Assembly: GCA_030040035.1 (NCBI GenBank)
Contig: JASHUJ010000137.1
Span: 1 to 13,374 of the forward strand
Reading direction: 5' to 3'
From: Thermoplasmata archaeon
GTDB lineage: Archaea > Thermoplasmatota > Thermoplasmata > Lutacidiplasmatales > UBA184
Length of the DNA: 13,374 nt
A model generated the notes under the pieces. That model was not told the DNA's origin, did not search any database, and worked only from the letters and a program-made list of their open reading frames with translations. A program made the position numbers and the translations under genes. Of the stretch, positions 1 through 6,796 are shown piece after piece. The first letter of the stretch is position 1. Each line of letters begins with the position of its first letter.

Positions 1-91
1 GGAAGACCTGACGGAGTTTCACCGAAAGTACACCATGACCGTCGCGTCGGGTATAATCCCGTCCTTCGAACTGGTTCAAGAACTCGGTTAG
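1..91 (+). CDS. C-terminal fragment of an unidentified protein
   Basis: The frame starting at base 2 is open from the window edge to a TAG at 89-91 and encodes 29 residues (starts EDLTEFHRKY, ends FELVQELG). Third codon positions lean to G/C, though less strongly than in the genes downstream, and the composition looks protein-like. The frame starting at base 1 is also open, to about 168, but its product is not convincing. I do not recognise the family. The piece is too short for a function, and the gene begins outside the window. Confidence 0.4.
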   Translation, partial: EDLTEFHRKYTMTVASGIIPSFELVQELG

Positions 92-296
92 GTCGCCCGA
101 TCCCCCATTCCATGCTCTCCTGCCGAAAAGTGACGGGGGAAATTGGAGAAATCTTCCCGGCCGAATAGTGACAGAACCCTAAACCGGTCCTCCGTCACGA
201 TACGGCCCACGGCCGTCGACGGTCTCCGATCGTCCTCGCGCAGGCCGGGACCCGAGCCCGCCTTAATCTCCGGCGGCCAACGTCTCGAGAGGGTCA
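92..296. other. Intergenic region with GTGACRG repeats
   Basis: This 205-base gap separates the upstream fragment from the HAD gene. It is less GC-rich than the genes around it at its left end. It holds an imperfect 15-nt direct repeat (122-136 and 160-174, 13 of 15 identical) whose core GTGACGG/GTGACAG recurs inverted as CCGTCAC at 192-198. The HAD promoter lies at its right end. I see no convincing gene; an ATG-started ORF near 111 is only about 18 codons long. Confidence 0.45.
261..271 (+). promoter_or_regulatory. TATA-like box of the HAD hydrolase gene
   Basis: CCTTAATCTCC is an A/T-rich island in GC-rich surroundings. Its centre is about 31 nt before the ATG at 297, the distance expected for archaeal transcription starting at or a few bases before the start codon. 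A closely similar motif precedes several other genes in the window. Confidence 0.5.
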
Positions 297-1076
297 ATGC
301 CCCGTGGCTCAATCGATCGGCTCCCCGCCGTGGTCCTGCTCGATTTGGACGACACTCTCTTTGACCACTCGTACACCGCGCGGGCCGCCCTCGACGCGGT
401 GCGTCGCGACACGGGGGCCTTGAGCGGGAAGTCCCTGAACCGGATTTGGGAGGAATACCTGCGGCTGCTCGACGCGATCCACCCGGACGTACTGGCGGGT
501 CGCGTCTCGGTCGAAGATTCTCGACGTGAACGGTTCCGCCGCTTGGCGGCGTACTGCGGGGCCGATATCTCCCCCGCGCAGGCGCACGATCTGAGCCAGC
601 TCTACCGGTCGGCGTACCAGCGCGAGCGGCGAGCAGTGCCGGGGGCCCGAGCCTTCTTGGAACGCCTTCACGGGCGCACGGTCGTCGCGGTCGTCTCCAA
701 CAATCAGCTTCGGGAGCAGGATGAAAAGCTCGCCTACCTCGGTCTCCGAGGGCTGATTGACGTGCTCGTCGTCTCGGAGGAGGTCGGAGTTCCAAAGCCC
801 GACCCACGCATTTTCGAGGTCGCCTTAGAGCGCGCGGGGGCGGCCCCCGCCGAGGCGGTCATGTTCGGCGACTCGTGGAAGGCCGACGTACTCGGGGCTC
901 GTTCGGTCGGCGTTCGGGCCGTCTGGTTCAACCGCTTCCGCCTCCCGAACCCAGAACCGGGCGTGGTTCGAGAAGTTCGCTCGCTCCGGGACCCGGCCCG
1001 CGTGGAGCGGGCCCTCTCCGAGACGACGGCGGGCGTCCGCCGAACCCGCAGGTTCGGCGCGGGTCGTGCCCCATAA
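297..1076 (+). CDS. HAD superfamily (subfamily IA) hydrolase/phosphatase
   Basis: This 259-residue soluble protein carries all four haloacid dehalogenase motifs. Motif I is DLDDTLFD, with nucleophile D16 and acid/base D18. Motif II is VVSNN with S134. Motif III is the lysine in VGVPKPDP (K167). Motif IV is GDSWKADV (D192 and D197). The stretch between motifs I and II (about 25-125) is a mostly helical C1 cap, as in phosphoglycolate phosphatase-like and haloacid-dehalogenase-like enzymes. The family transfers phosphate through an aspartyl intermediate using Mg2+; the substrate cannot be read from sequence. The Arg-rich tail after about residue 225 is not conserved family structure. The ATG at 297 follows a TATA-like box at about 31 nt, so the mRNA is probably leaderless or nearly so. 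The next gene begins 25 nt downstream, or overlaps if its GTG at 1066 is used. Confidence 0.88.
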   Translation: MPRGSIDRLPAVVLLDLDDTLFDHSYTARAALDAVRRDTGALSGKSLNRIWEEYLRLLDAIHPDVLAGRVSVEDSRRERFRRLAAYCGADISPAQAHDLSQLYRSAYQRERRAVPGARAFLERLHGRTVVAVVSNNQLREQDEKLAYLGLRGLIDVLVVSEEVGVPKPDPRIFEVALERAGAAPAEAVMFGDSWKADVLGARSVGVRAVWFNRFRLPNPEPGVVREVRSLRDPARVERALSETTAGVRRTRRFGAGRAP

Positions 1077-1080
1077 TAAG
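1073..1080 (+). promoter_or_regulatory. Possible TATA box for the M20D gene
   Basis: ATAATAAG overlaps the HAD stop codon and lies about 26 nt before the ATG at 1102, matching the TATA-to-start spacing of other leaderless genes here. It is the main reason to prefer the 1102 start over the GTG at 1066. The A/T run could simply be tandem stop-like codons. Confidence 0.35.
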
Positions 1081-1101
1081 GCCGCCACGCCTCGCGCGGC
1101 G

Positions 1102-2294
<1,193 letters not shown>

Positions 2295-2298
<4 letters not shown>

Positions 2299-3671
2299 CG
2301 CCCTCCGCGGTCCGGGACGACTTTCCGGCGCTGCGCGCGCGCCCGGACCATCCCGCCCCGGTCTACCTCGATTCCGCCTGCATGTCTCTCGTGCCGCGAT
2401 CGGTGCTGGACGCGATGGAAGAGTACTACGCGGATTTCCCGGGATGCGCCGGACGCAGCCTGCACCGGTTCGCGGAGGAGGTGGGCCGACGATTCGAGGA
2501 CGCGCGCGCGACGTTCGCCCGATTCCTCGGCCGGGGCGATCCGGCGGGCATCGTCTTCCTCCGGAACTCGACGGAGGCGATCAACCTCGTCGGTCAGGGG
2601 CTACCGTGGAAGCGGGGGGATCGAGTCCTGATCTCCGACCGCGAGCACAATTCCAACTTGATCGTCTGGCAACGACTCGCGGCCGAGCGGGGGATCGGGA
2701 TCGAGGTTCTGGCGCTCTCCGACAGCGGCGAGTTCGAACCGGACGAGCTCGAAGAGAAGCTCGCGCGGGGCGTCCGGCTGGTGAGCCTGTTCCACACGTC
2801 GAACTTGGATGGGTCCTCGCTCCCCGTACGCGAGATCGTCGAACGGGCCCATGATCGGGATGCCCAGGTCCTGATCGACGGGTGCCAAGCGGCGCCGCAC
2901 GAGCCGGTCGATCTCGGTCGGTTGGGCGTCGACTTCTACGCCATCTCGGGCCACAAGATGCTGGGGCCGACCGGCACGGGCGTCCTTGCATCGACCCCCG
3001 ACGCCCTTCGGGAGCTCCGCCCGCTCTCCGTCGGGGGCGAGACCGTGGAGTGGAGCACCCTCGCAACCCACGAGCTCCGCCCTCCACCGCACCGGTTCGA
3101 GGCCGGCCTCCAGAATTACGCCGGCGTGCTCGGCGCCCGGGCCGGGATCGACTACCTGACGCGCGTCGGATTCGACGAGGTCGGCGCCGCCGCCCGTCGC
3201 GCGAACGAGCTCATCTCCTCCGAGCTCGAGGACGAGACCCGGGTCCACGTCCTCGGTCCGCGCGACCCCGCCCGACGGCCGAGCATCTTCGCCTTCACGA
3301 TCGACGGGCTCGACCCGCACGACGTCGCCCTCTTCCTTGACGAGGGGTTCCGGGTGATGGTCCGCTCGGGGATGCACTGCGTGCACTCCTTCTACGCCCG
3401 ACGGGGACTGACCGGCAACGCCCGGGCGTCGTTCTATCTCTACACCGATCGGCACGATGCCGAGGCGTTCGTGCAGGGGGTCCGCGAGTTGCTCGGGCGC
3501 GTGCCCGCGCAGCGCGCTAACGGTACATCGGCTGCGAGGCGGGAGTCTGGGTCTCGGGGCGCTGCCGGTCGGCGGCGTGCCGCTGGATCGACAGGAGCTG
3601 CTGCTCGATCCGCTCGGCCTCCGCGTAGAGCGGCACCGGGTCGAGCGGCGTCCGGAGCAGGATCCGGTTGA
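2295..3671 (+). CDS. SufS-like cysteine desulfurase / class V aminotransferase-fold PLP enzyme
   Basis: The 458-residue product matches group II cysteine desulfurases (SufS/CsdA/selenocysteine lyase type) over residues 1-400. PLP contacts seen are His118 (REHNSN), Asp195 and Gln198 (DGCQAAPH), and Schiff-base Lys221 (SGHKMLGPTGTG). FEAGLQN follows, and the active-site cysteine is Cys362 in RSGMHCVHSF, where SufS proteins usually have a GHHCAQP-like loop. Arg377 in GNARASFYLY is the likely substrate-carboxylate Arg. The reaction would take sulfur from cysteine to an enzyme persulfide, giving alanine. The GTG start overlaps the M20D stop by four bases. The family should end near residue 400; the remaining 58 residues are low-complexity Ala/Arg/Gly and lie largely antisense to the 3' end of the PAC2 gene. 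A lost stop codon or sequencing error there is plausible. No other Suf gene is in the window. Confidence 0.85.
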
Positions 3672-4332
3672 TGGTCTCGATCACCTTCGCCGCCGCGCGC
3701 GCATCCGGGTAATCCGACTGCGCCTCGGCGAGGAACGTCAGGACATCGAACCCCCGGCGGCGTCCCTCGTTGAGGAGCACCCCGGCGATCCCGGTAATGA
3801 CCCCCTCGGCGAACGGGATCATGTTCGGCTCGATGTACAGCTCCCGCGCCTTGCGCGTGCTCGCCACGCCGTACACCTTCACGTCGTTGAGCCGGGGCGA
3901 ACGAGGGGAGCGCCCGGTATGGGGCGCCGCCTCGACCACGAGGCCCTCGGGCGATACGAGCAGCGAGCACCGTTGCTCCTGCGTCCAGTCGAGGATGGCG
4001 GTGGCGAGCGGATGGATGATCGTCGGAGCGGGGTGGAACTCCGAGACGAATGCGACCAGGGTGTCGGCGCCGCGCCCGGCCCGATCGGCCGGTGGGTGGC
4101 CGGCGTAGATCCGCACCGGGTGCTGGGGGTTGCCGTTGCGCACGAGCGAGACCGTGGGAAACGCGGGCGACTCCACGATCCCGATCTGCTCCATTTCGAG
4201 CGTGTCGATGAGATAGTTCGCGACGATCGAGCTCACGAGCCCGACGGACGGGAAGCCGTCGATCACGATGGCGCCTTCGACGTCGATGCGTTTGATCTCG
4301 TAGATGCGCACCTGGTCGGCCGCGAGCGTCAT
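3517..4332 (-). CDS. PAC2 family protein (archaeal proteasome-assembly chaperone homologue)
   Basis: This 271-residue protein belongs to the PAC2 (DUF75) family. Its N-terminus shows the family hallmark around residues 17-55, including AIVIDGFPSVGLVSSIVANYL and ESPAFPTVSLV, and further PAC2-like blocks through about 230 (VVEAAPHTG, IPFAEGVITGIAGVLLNEG). A short helical segment (236-250) leads to a polar tail ending in Met-Tyr-Arg, which fits the C-terminal hydrophobic-Tyr-X motif used by proteasome activators and archaeal PbaA/PbaB to dock on the 20S alpha ring. The ATG at 4332 lies 2 nt after the stop of the upstream 119-residue gene; a GTG at 4338 overlapping that stop is the alternative. 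A much longer upstream extension of the frame is a shadow. The role in proteasome assembly or activation is inferred from the family; the substrate and partner are not shown here. Confidence 0.85.
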   Translation of the reverse strand: MTLAADQVRIYEIKRIDVEGAIVIDGFPSVGLVSSIVANYLIDTLEMEQIGIVESPAFPTVSLVRNGNPQHPVRIYAGHPPADRAGRGADTLVAFVSEFHPAPTIIHPLATAILDWTQEQRCSLLVSPEGLVVEAAPHTGRSPRSPRLNDVKVYGVASTRKARELYIEPNMIPFAEGVITGIAGVLLNEGRRRGFDVLTFLAEAQSDYPDARAAAKVIETINRILLRTPLDPVPLYAEAERIEQQLLSIQRHAADRQRPETQTPASQPMYR

Positions 4333-4334
4333 GG

Positions 4335-4694
4335 TCACAGGGACCGTTCGGCGATCTGGCCGAGTTCTTTCGCGACGAGGTCGACCAGCTCCTGCGTGAG
4401 CGCCCGCCGAACGTCCGGTGGCATCGCGGAGAGACCGAGGCGCGCGGTCGTGGTGCCGACGCGCAGGAGCGCGGCGTACTCCATCGCCCGCGCGGCGAGC
4501 AGATCGCGGACGGCGTCCTTGAGGTCCTGGGCGAGCTTGGGATCCTCCCGCAGCGTCTTTTCGAGGTGCCGACGGATCTCCTCCTTGACGAGGTCGCGGG
4601 TCGCTTCGCGGACCAGCTCCTCGGGCCGCAGCAGGTCCTGCGTACTCTTCAACAGGACATCGAGCGGCTCTCCGGCCGAGGGAGTGTCCGCCAT
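4335..4694 (-). CDS. Small all-helical protein of unknown function, paired with the PAC2 gene
   Basis: This is a 119-residue, charged, probably entirely helical protein with no membrane segment and no cysteine. Heptad-like stretches such as EELVREATRDLVKEEIRRHLEK (about 25-46) and the C-terminal DVRRALTQELVDLVAKELGQIAERS suggest a helical bundle or oligomer. I recognise no family. The ATG at 4694 is chosen because an A/T-rich box (GCTTATCC on the minus strand) lies about 27 nt upstream. The longer open frame would run through the promoter and across the tRNA-Ala gene. Its stop is 2 nt before the PAC2 start, so the two form an operon; a partner role to the PAC2 protein is inference from position only. 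Confidence 0.7.
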   Translation of the reverse strand: MADTPSAGEPLDVLLKSTQDLLRPEELVREATRDLVKEEIRRHLEKTLREDPKLAQDLKDAVRDLLAARAMEYAALLRVGTTTARLGLSAMPPDVRRALTQELVDLVAKELGQIAERSL

Positions 4695-4714
4695 CGCGCG
4701 CCGATGCCGGAAGT

Positions 4715-4724
4715 GAGGGATAAG
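4715..4724 (-). promoter_or_regulatory. TATA-like box of the 119-residue gene / PAC2 operon
   Basis: Read on the minus strand this is CTTATCCCTC, about 27 nt before the ATG at 4694. The identical 10-mer occurs on the plus strand at 4810-4819, in front of the divergent tRNA-Ala. Confidence 0.55.
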
Positions 4725-4809
4725 CGTTTCTTTGAAGGGAACACCGATCGGGCGCCGCGCGGGGCCGCCGGCGCACGCCGAGCGTTCCGGTCGAATGTCT
4801 ACGCGAAGT

Positions 4810-4819
4810 CTTATCCCTC
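4810..4819 (+). promoter_or_regulatory. TATA-like box of tRNA-Ala
   Basis: CTTATCCCTC lies about 29 nt before the mature 5' end of tRNA-Ala. It is the exact reverse complement of the box at 4715-4724, giving two outward-facing core promoters within 147 bp. Confidence 0.55.
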
Positions 4820-4841
4820 GGGGGGACTCGTTCGCCCGCGT

Positions 4842-4945
4842 GGGCCGGTAGATCAGCGGAAGATCGCTACCTTGGCAAGGTAGAGGTCGCGAGTTCAAAG
4901 GGTGGGGAGCCGCTGCGTCCCCGCCGGAGATTCTCGCCCGGTCCA
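4842..4945 (+). tRNA. tRNA-Ala(GGC) with an intron in the T loop
   Basis: After removal of a 32-nt intron the sequence folds into a complete 72-nt cloverleaf. The acceptor stem GGGCCGG pairs with CCGGTCC and contains G3:U70, the alanine identity pair. The D stem GATC/GATC closes a loop with G18G19. The anticodon stem CTACC/GGTAG holds loop TTGGCAA, anticodon GGC at 4874-4876. The T stem is GCGAG/CTCGC with loop TTCAAAT. The discriminator is A4945, and no CCA is encoded. Without removing the intron the T arm cannot close, so a simple search could miss or misread this gene. It lies between the divergent PAC2 operon and the mevalonate operon. Confidence 0.9.
4900..4931 (+). other. tRNA intron at position 59/60 (T loop) of tRNA-Ala
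   Basis: The 32-nt insertion sits between A59 and U60. Inside it 4901-4908 (GGTGGGGA) pairs with 4918-4925 (TCCCCGCC) over 8 bp, including one G-U, closing a 9-nt loop. The junction fits a relaxed bulge-helix-bulge: outer helix is the T stem, central helix UUCA/GGAG (three of four pairs), bulges AAG and AUU. Cutting after the second base of each bulge restores a 7-nt T loop. This is the substrate shape of the archaeal tRNA splicing endonuclease. Confidence 0.82.
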
Positions 4946-5006
4946 CTCGGCCGGCCACGAGCCTCTACGTCATCTGTCGAGCCCTGACACCGACAGGAAG
5001 GTCATC

Positions 5007-5016
5007 GATTTATACA
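5007..5016 (+). promoter_or_regulatory. TATA box of the mevalonate operon
   Basis: The A/T-rich GATTTATACA motif is the strongest TATA match in the window. Its centre lies about 27 nt before the GTG at 5039, which predicts a leaderless operon mRNA beginning at or next to the start codon. Confidence 0.65.
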
Positions 5017-5038
5017 CCCCGTTTCCTCGCGCCCGTTC

Positions 5039-5716
5039 GTGGAAGTCGAGATCCGCGAGAAGATCGCGGGCGAGGTCGTGCTCTCGCCGCACCCCGGCCG
5101 GACGCTGCGGAAGTGGCGCGAGGACTTTGGGATCTCCCAGCGCGACCTCGCGAAGCATCTTGAGACCGTCCCGTCGGTCATCAGCGACTACGAGGCGGAG
5201 CGCCGGGCGAGCCCCGGCGCGGGGTTCATTCGCCGGTACGTCGACGGCCTGCTCGCGCTCGACGACCGAAACGGCGGTCAGGTACGCCAGCGTCTCGGCG
5301 TCCCGCCCCACTCGGACGGCATCCTCGGGATGCGGGAGTTCGCGGTGGCGATCCCGCTGCGAGCGCTCGCGGACCAGATCGCCGCGAAATCGGTGAGCCA
5401 CGTCGATCTGCACCGCGACATCCACGGGTTCACCGTGCTCGACGCGCCCCGTGCGATCCTGTCGATCGACGCGTCCCGCTTCGTCGAGGTGTACGGCTGG
5501 ACCACCCAGCGGGCGCTGATCTTCTCGAACGTGAAGTACGGCCGCTCCCCGATGGTCGCGATCCGCGCGCATCCCTTGAAGCCGGCCGCGGTCGTCTTCG
5601 CGGCCCCCGGCCGGGTCGACGCCCTCGCGGTCCGCCTCTCCGAGGTGGAGAACATCCCGCTCCTCACGACCGCGCTCGCCGCGCCGGCGGTGCTCGAACG
5701 TCTCGAGGAGCTGTAA
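5039..5716 (+). CDS. XRE-type HTH transcriptional regulator heading the mevalonate operon
   Basis: The 225-residue protein has a helix-turn-helix of the XRE/Cro type at about residues 19-58 (LRKWREDFGISQRDLAKHL, then SVISDYEAERRASP), followed by a long C-terminal domain (about 95-225) with no clear enzyme motif, probably for effector binding or dimerisation. Regulators of this architecture are commonly found directly before HMG-CoA synthase in archaea. The GTG start lies about 27 nt after a clear TATA box, so translation is probably leaderless. The HMG-CoA synthase gene begins 25 nt after the stop with its own ribosome binding site. Control of its own operon in response to a pathway metabolite is a reasonable inference, but no operator was identified. 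Confidence 0.85.
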   Translation: MEVEIREKIAGEVVLSPHPGRTLRKWREDFGISQRDLAKHLETVPSVISDYEAERRASPGAGFIRRYVDGLLALDDRNGGQVRQRLGVPPHSDGILGMREFAVAIPLRALADQIAAKSVSHVDLHRDIHGFTVLDAPRAILSIDASRFVEVYGWTTQRALIFSNVKYGRSPMVAIRAHPLKPAAVVFAAPGRVDALAVRLSEVENIPLLTTALAAPAVLERLEEL

Positions 5717-5727
5717 GGAAACGCAAC

Positions 5728-5732
5728 GGAGG
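5728..5732 (+). promoter_or_regulatory. Ribosome binding site of HMG-CoA synthase
   Basis: GGAGG lies 9 nt before the GTG at 5742 and fixes this GTG as the start. It contrasts with the leaderless first gene of the operon. Confidence 0.65.
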
Positions 5733-5741
5733 CAGAACAAC

Positions 5742-6794
5742 GTGGAAGCAGGCATCGTGAGCTACGGAGCGTACGTGCCCCGCTACCGGATCACGCCGGC
5801 CGAGATCGGTCGGGTGTGGGGTTCCGACGGCGAGGCGATGGGTCAGGGGCTGAACGTGCACCGCAAGAGCGTCCCCTCGCCCGACGAGGACACGATCACG
5901 ATCTCGACCGAAGCGCTCCGCACTGCGCTCGTGCGCGGCGCGATCGACCCCCAGCAGATCGGCGCGATCTACGTCGGATCCGAGTCGCACCCGTACGCCG
6001 TGAAGCCGACCGCCACGGTCGTCGCCCAGGCCGTCGGCGCGACGCCGAACCTCACGGCCGCCGACTTCGAGTTCGCGTGCAAGGCCGGGACGGCGGCGAT
6101 CCAGACGTGCCTCGGGCTCGTCGGGGCCCAGATGATCCGCTACGGGGTCGCGATCGGCACGGACACCTCGCAGGGGGCGCCGGGCGACGCGCTCGAGTAC
6201 TCCGCCAGCGCCGGCGGCGCGGCCTTCGTCGTCGGCCGGGACCATGTCATCAGCAAGGTCCACCACACCGTGTCGTACACGACGGACACGCCGGACTTCT
6301 GGCGTCGCGAGGGCCAGCGATACCCGAGCCACAGCGGTCGCTTCACGGGCGAACCGGCGTACTTCCGGCACGTGACCGAGTGCGCGCACCGGATCATGGA
6401 GGCGGCCGGCACCGAGCCGAAGGACTACCGCCACGTCGTCTTCCACCAACCGAACGGGAAGTTCCCGCAGCGGGTGGGCAAGCAGCTCGGCTTCTCCGAC
6501 GCCCAGATGAAGTACGGGCTCGTGACCCCGTACATCGGGAACACGTACTCGGGCGCGGCCCTTCTCGGGCTCGCGAACGTCCTCGACCACGCCGCGCCCG
6601 GCGAGCGCGTGCTCGTCGTCGGGTACGGTTCGGGCGCCGGCTCGGACGCGTTCGACCTCGAGACGACCGACGAGCTCGCGCGCTACGACCGTTCGTTCGG
6701 TCGACCGGTCCAGTGGTACCTCGACCACGGGGTCGAGCTCTCGTACGCGGTCTACGCGAAGTACCGCGGCAAGATCCACATGGGGGAGGCCTGA
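5742..6794 (+). CDS. Hydroxymethylglutaryl-CoA synthase (archaeal type)
   Basis: This enzyme condenses acetyl-CoA with acetoacetyl-CoA to HMG-CoA, the second step of the mevalonate route to archaeal isoprenoid lipids. The 350-residue length is normal for the archaeal form. The catalytic triad is visible: Glu81 in VGSESHPYAVKP, nucleophile Cys113 in FEFACKAGTAA, and His235 in VVFHQPNGKFP. GNTYSG (266-271) is the conserved glycine-rich active-site loop near the C-terminal half. The other conserved N-terminal block is VHRKSVPSPDED. It is followed at 2 nt by the thiolase and then by DUF35; in a methanogen the three products form one complex with a shared CoA site, so a similar complex is expected here. 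Start supported by GGAGG 9 nt upstream. Confidence 0.95.
   Translation: MEAGIVSYGAYVPRYRITPAEIGRVWGSDGEAMGQGLNVHRKSVPSPDEDTITISTEALRTALVRGAIDPQQIGAIYVGSESHPYAVKPTATVVAQAVGATPNLTAADFEFACKAGTAAIQTCLGLVGAQMIRYGVAIGTDTSQGAPGDALEYSASAGGAAFVVGRDHVISKVHHTVSYTTDTPDFWRREGQRYPSHSGRFTGEPAYFRHVTECAHRIMEAAGTEPKDYRHVVFHQPNGKFPQRVGKQLGFSDAQMKYGLVTPYIGNTYSGAALLGLANVLDHAAPGERVLVVGYGSGAGSDAFDLETTDELARYDRSFGRPVQWYLDHGVELSYAVYAKYRGKIHMGEA
6782..6789 (+). promoter_or_regulatory. Ribosome binding site of the thiolase gene
   Basis: GGGGGAGG lies inside the end of the HMG-CoA synthase gene, 7 nt before the thiolase ATG at 6797, and supports that start. Confidence 0.55.
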
Positions 6795-6796
6795 CG

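Noticed and set aside
4333..4776. Upstream extension of the PAC2 frame to 419 codons
   Set aside because: It overlaps the in-phase 119-residue gene and is Arg/Pro-rich. The PAC2 signature begins just after the ATG at 4332.
4900..4931. Hairpin near the mevalonate operon considered as a transcription terminator
   Set aside because: No T-run follows, and the hairpin is fully explained as a tRNA intron whose removal restores the T loop.
4695..4958. Upstream extension of the 119-residue gene to 207 codons
   Set aside because: It would cross the tRNA-Ala gene and the TATA-like box 27 nt before the ATG at 4694.
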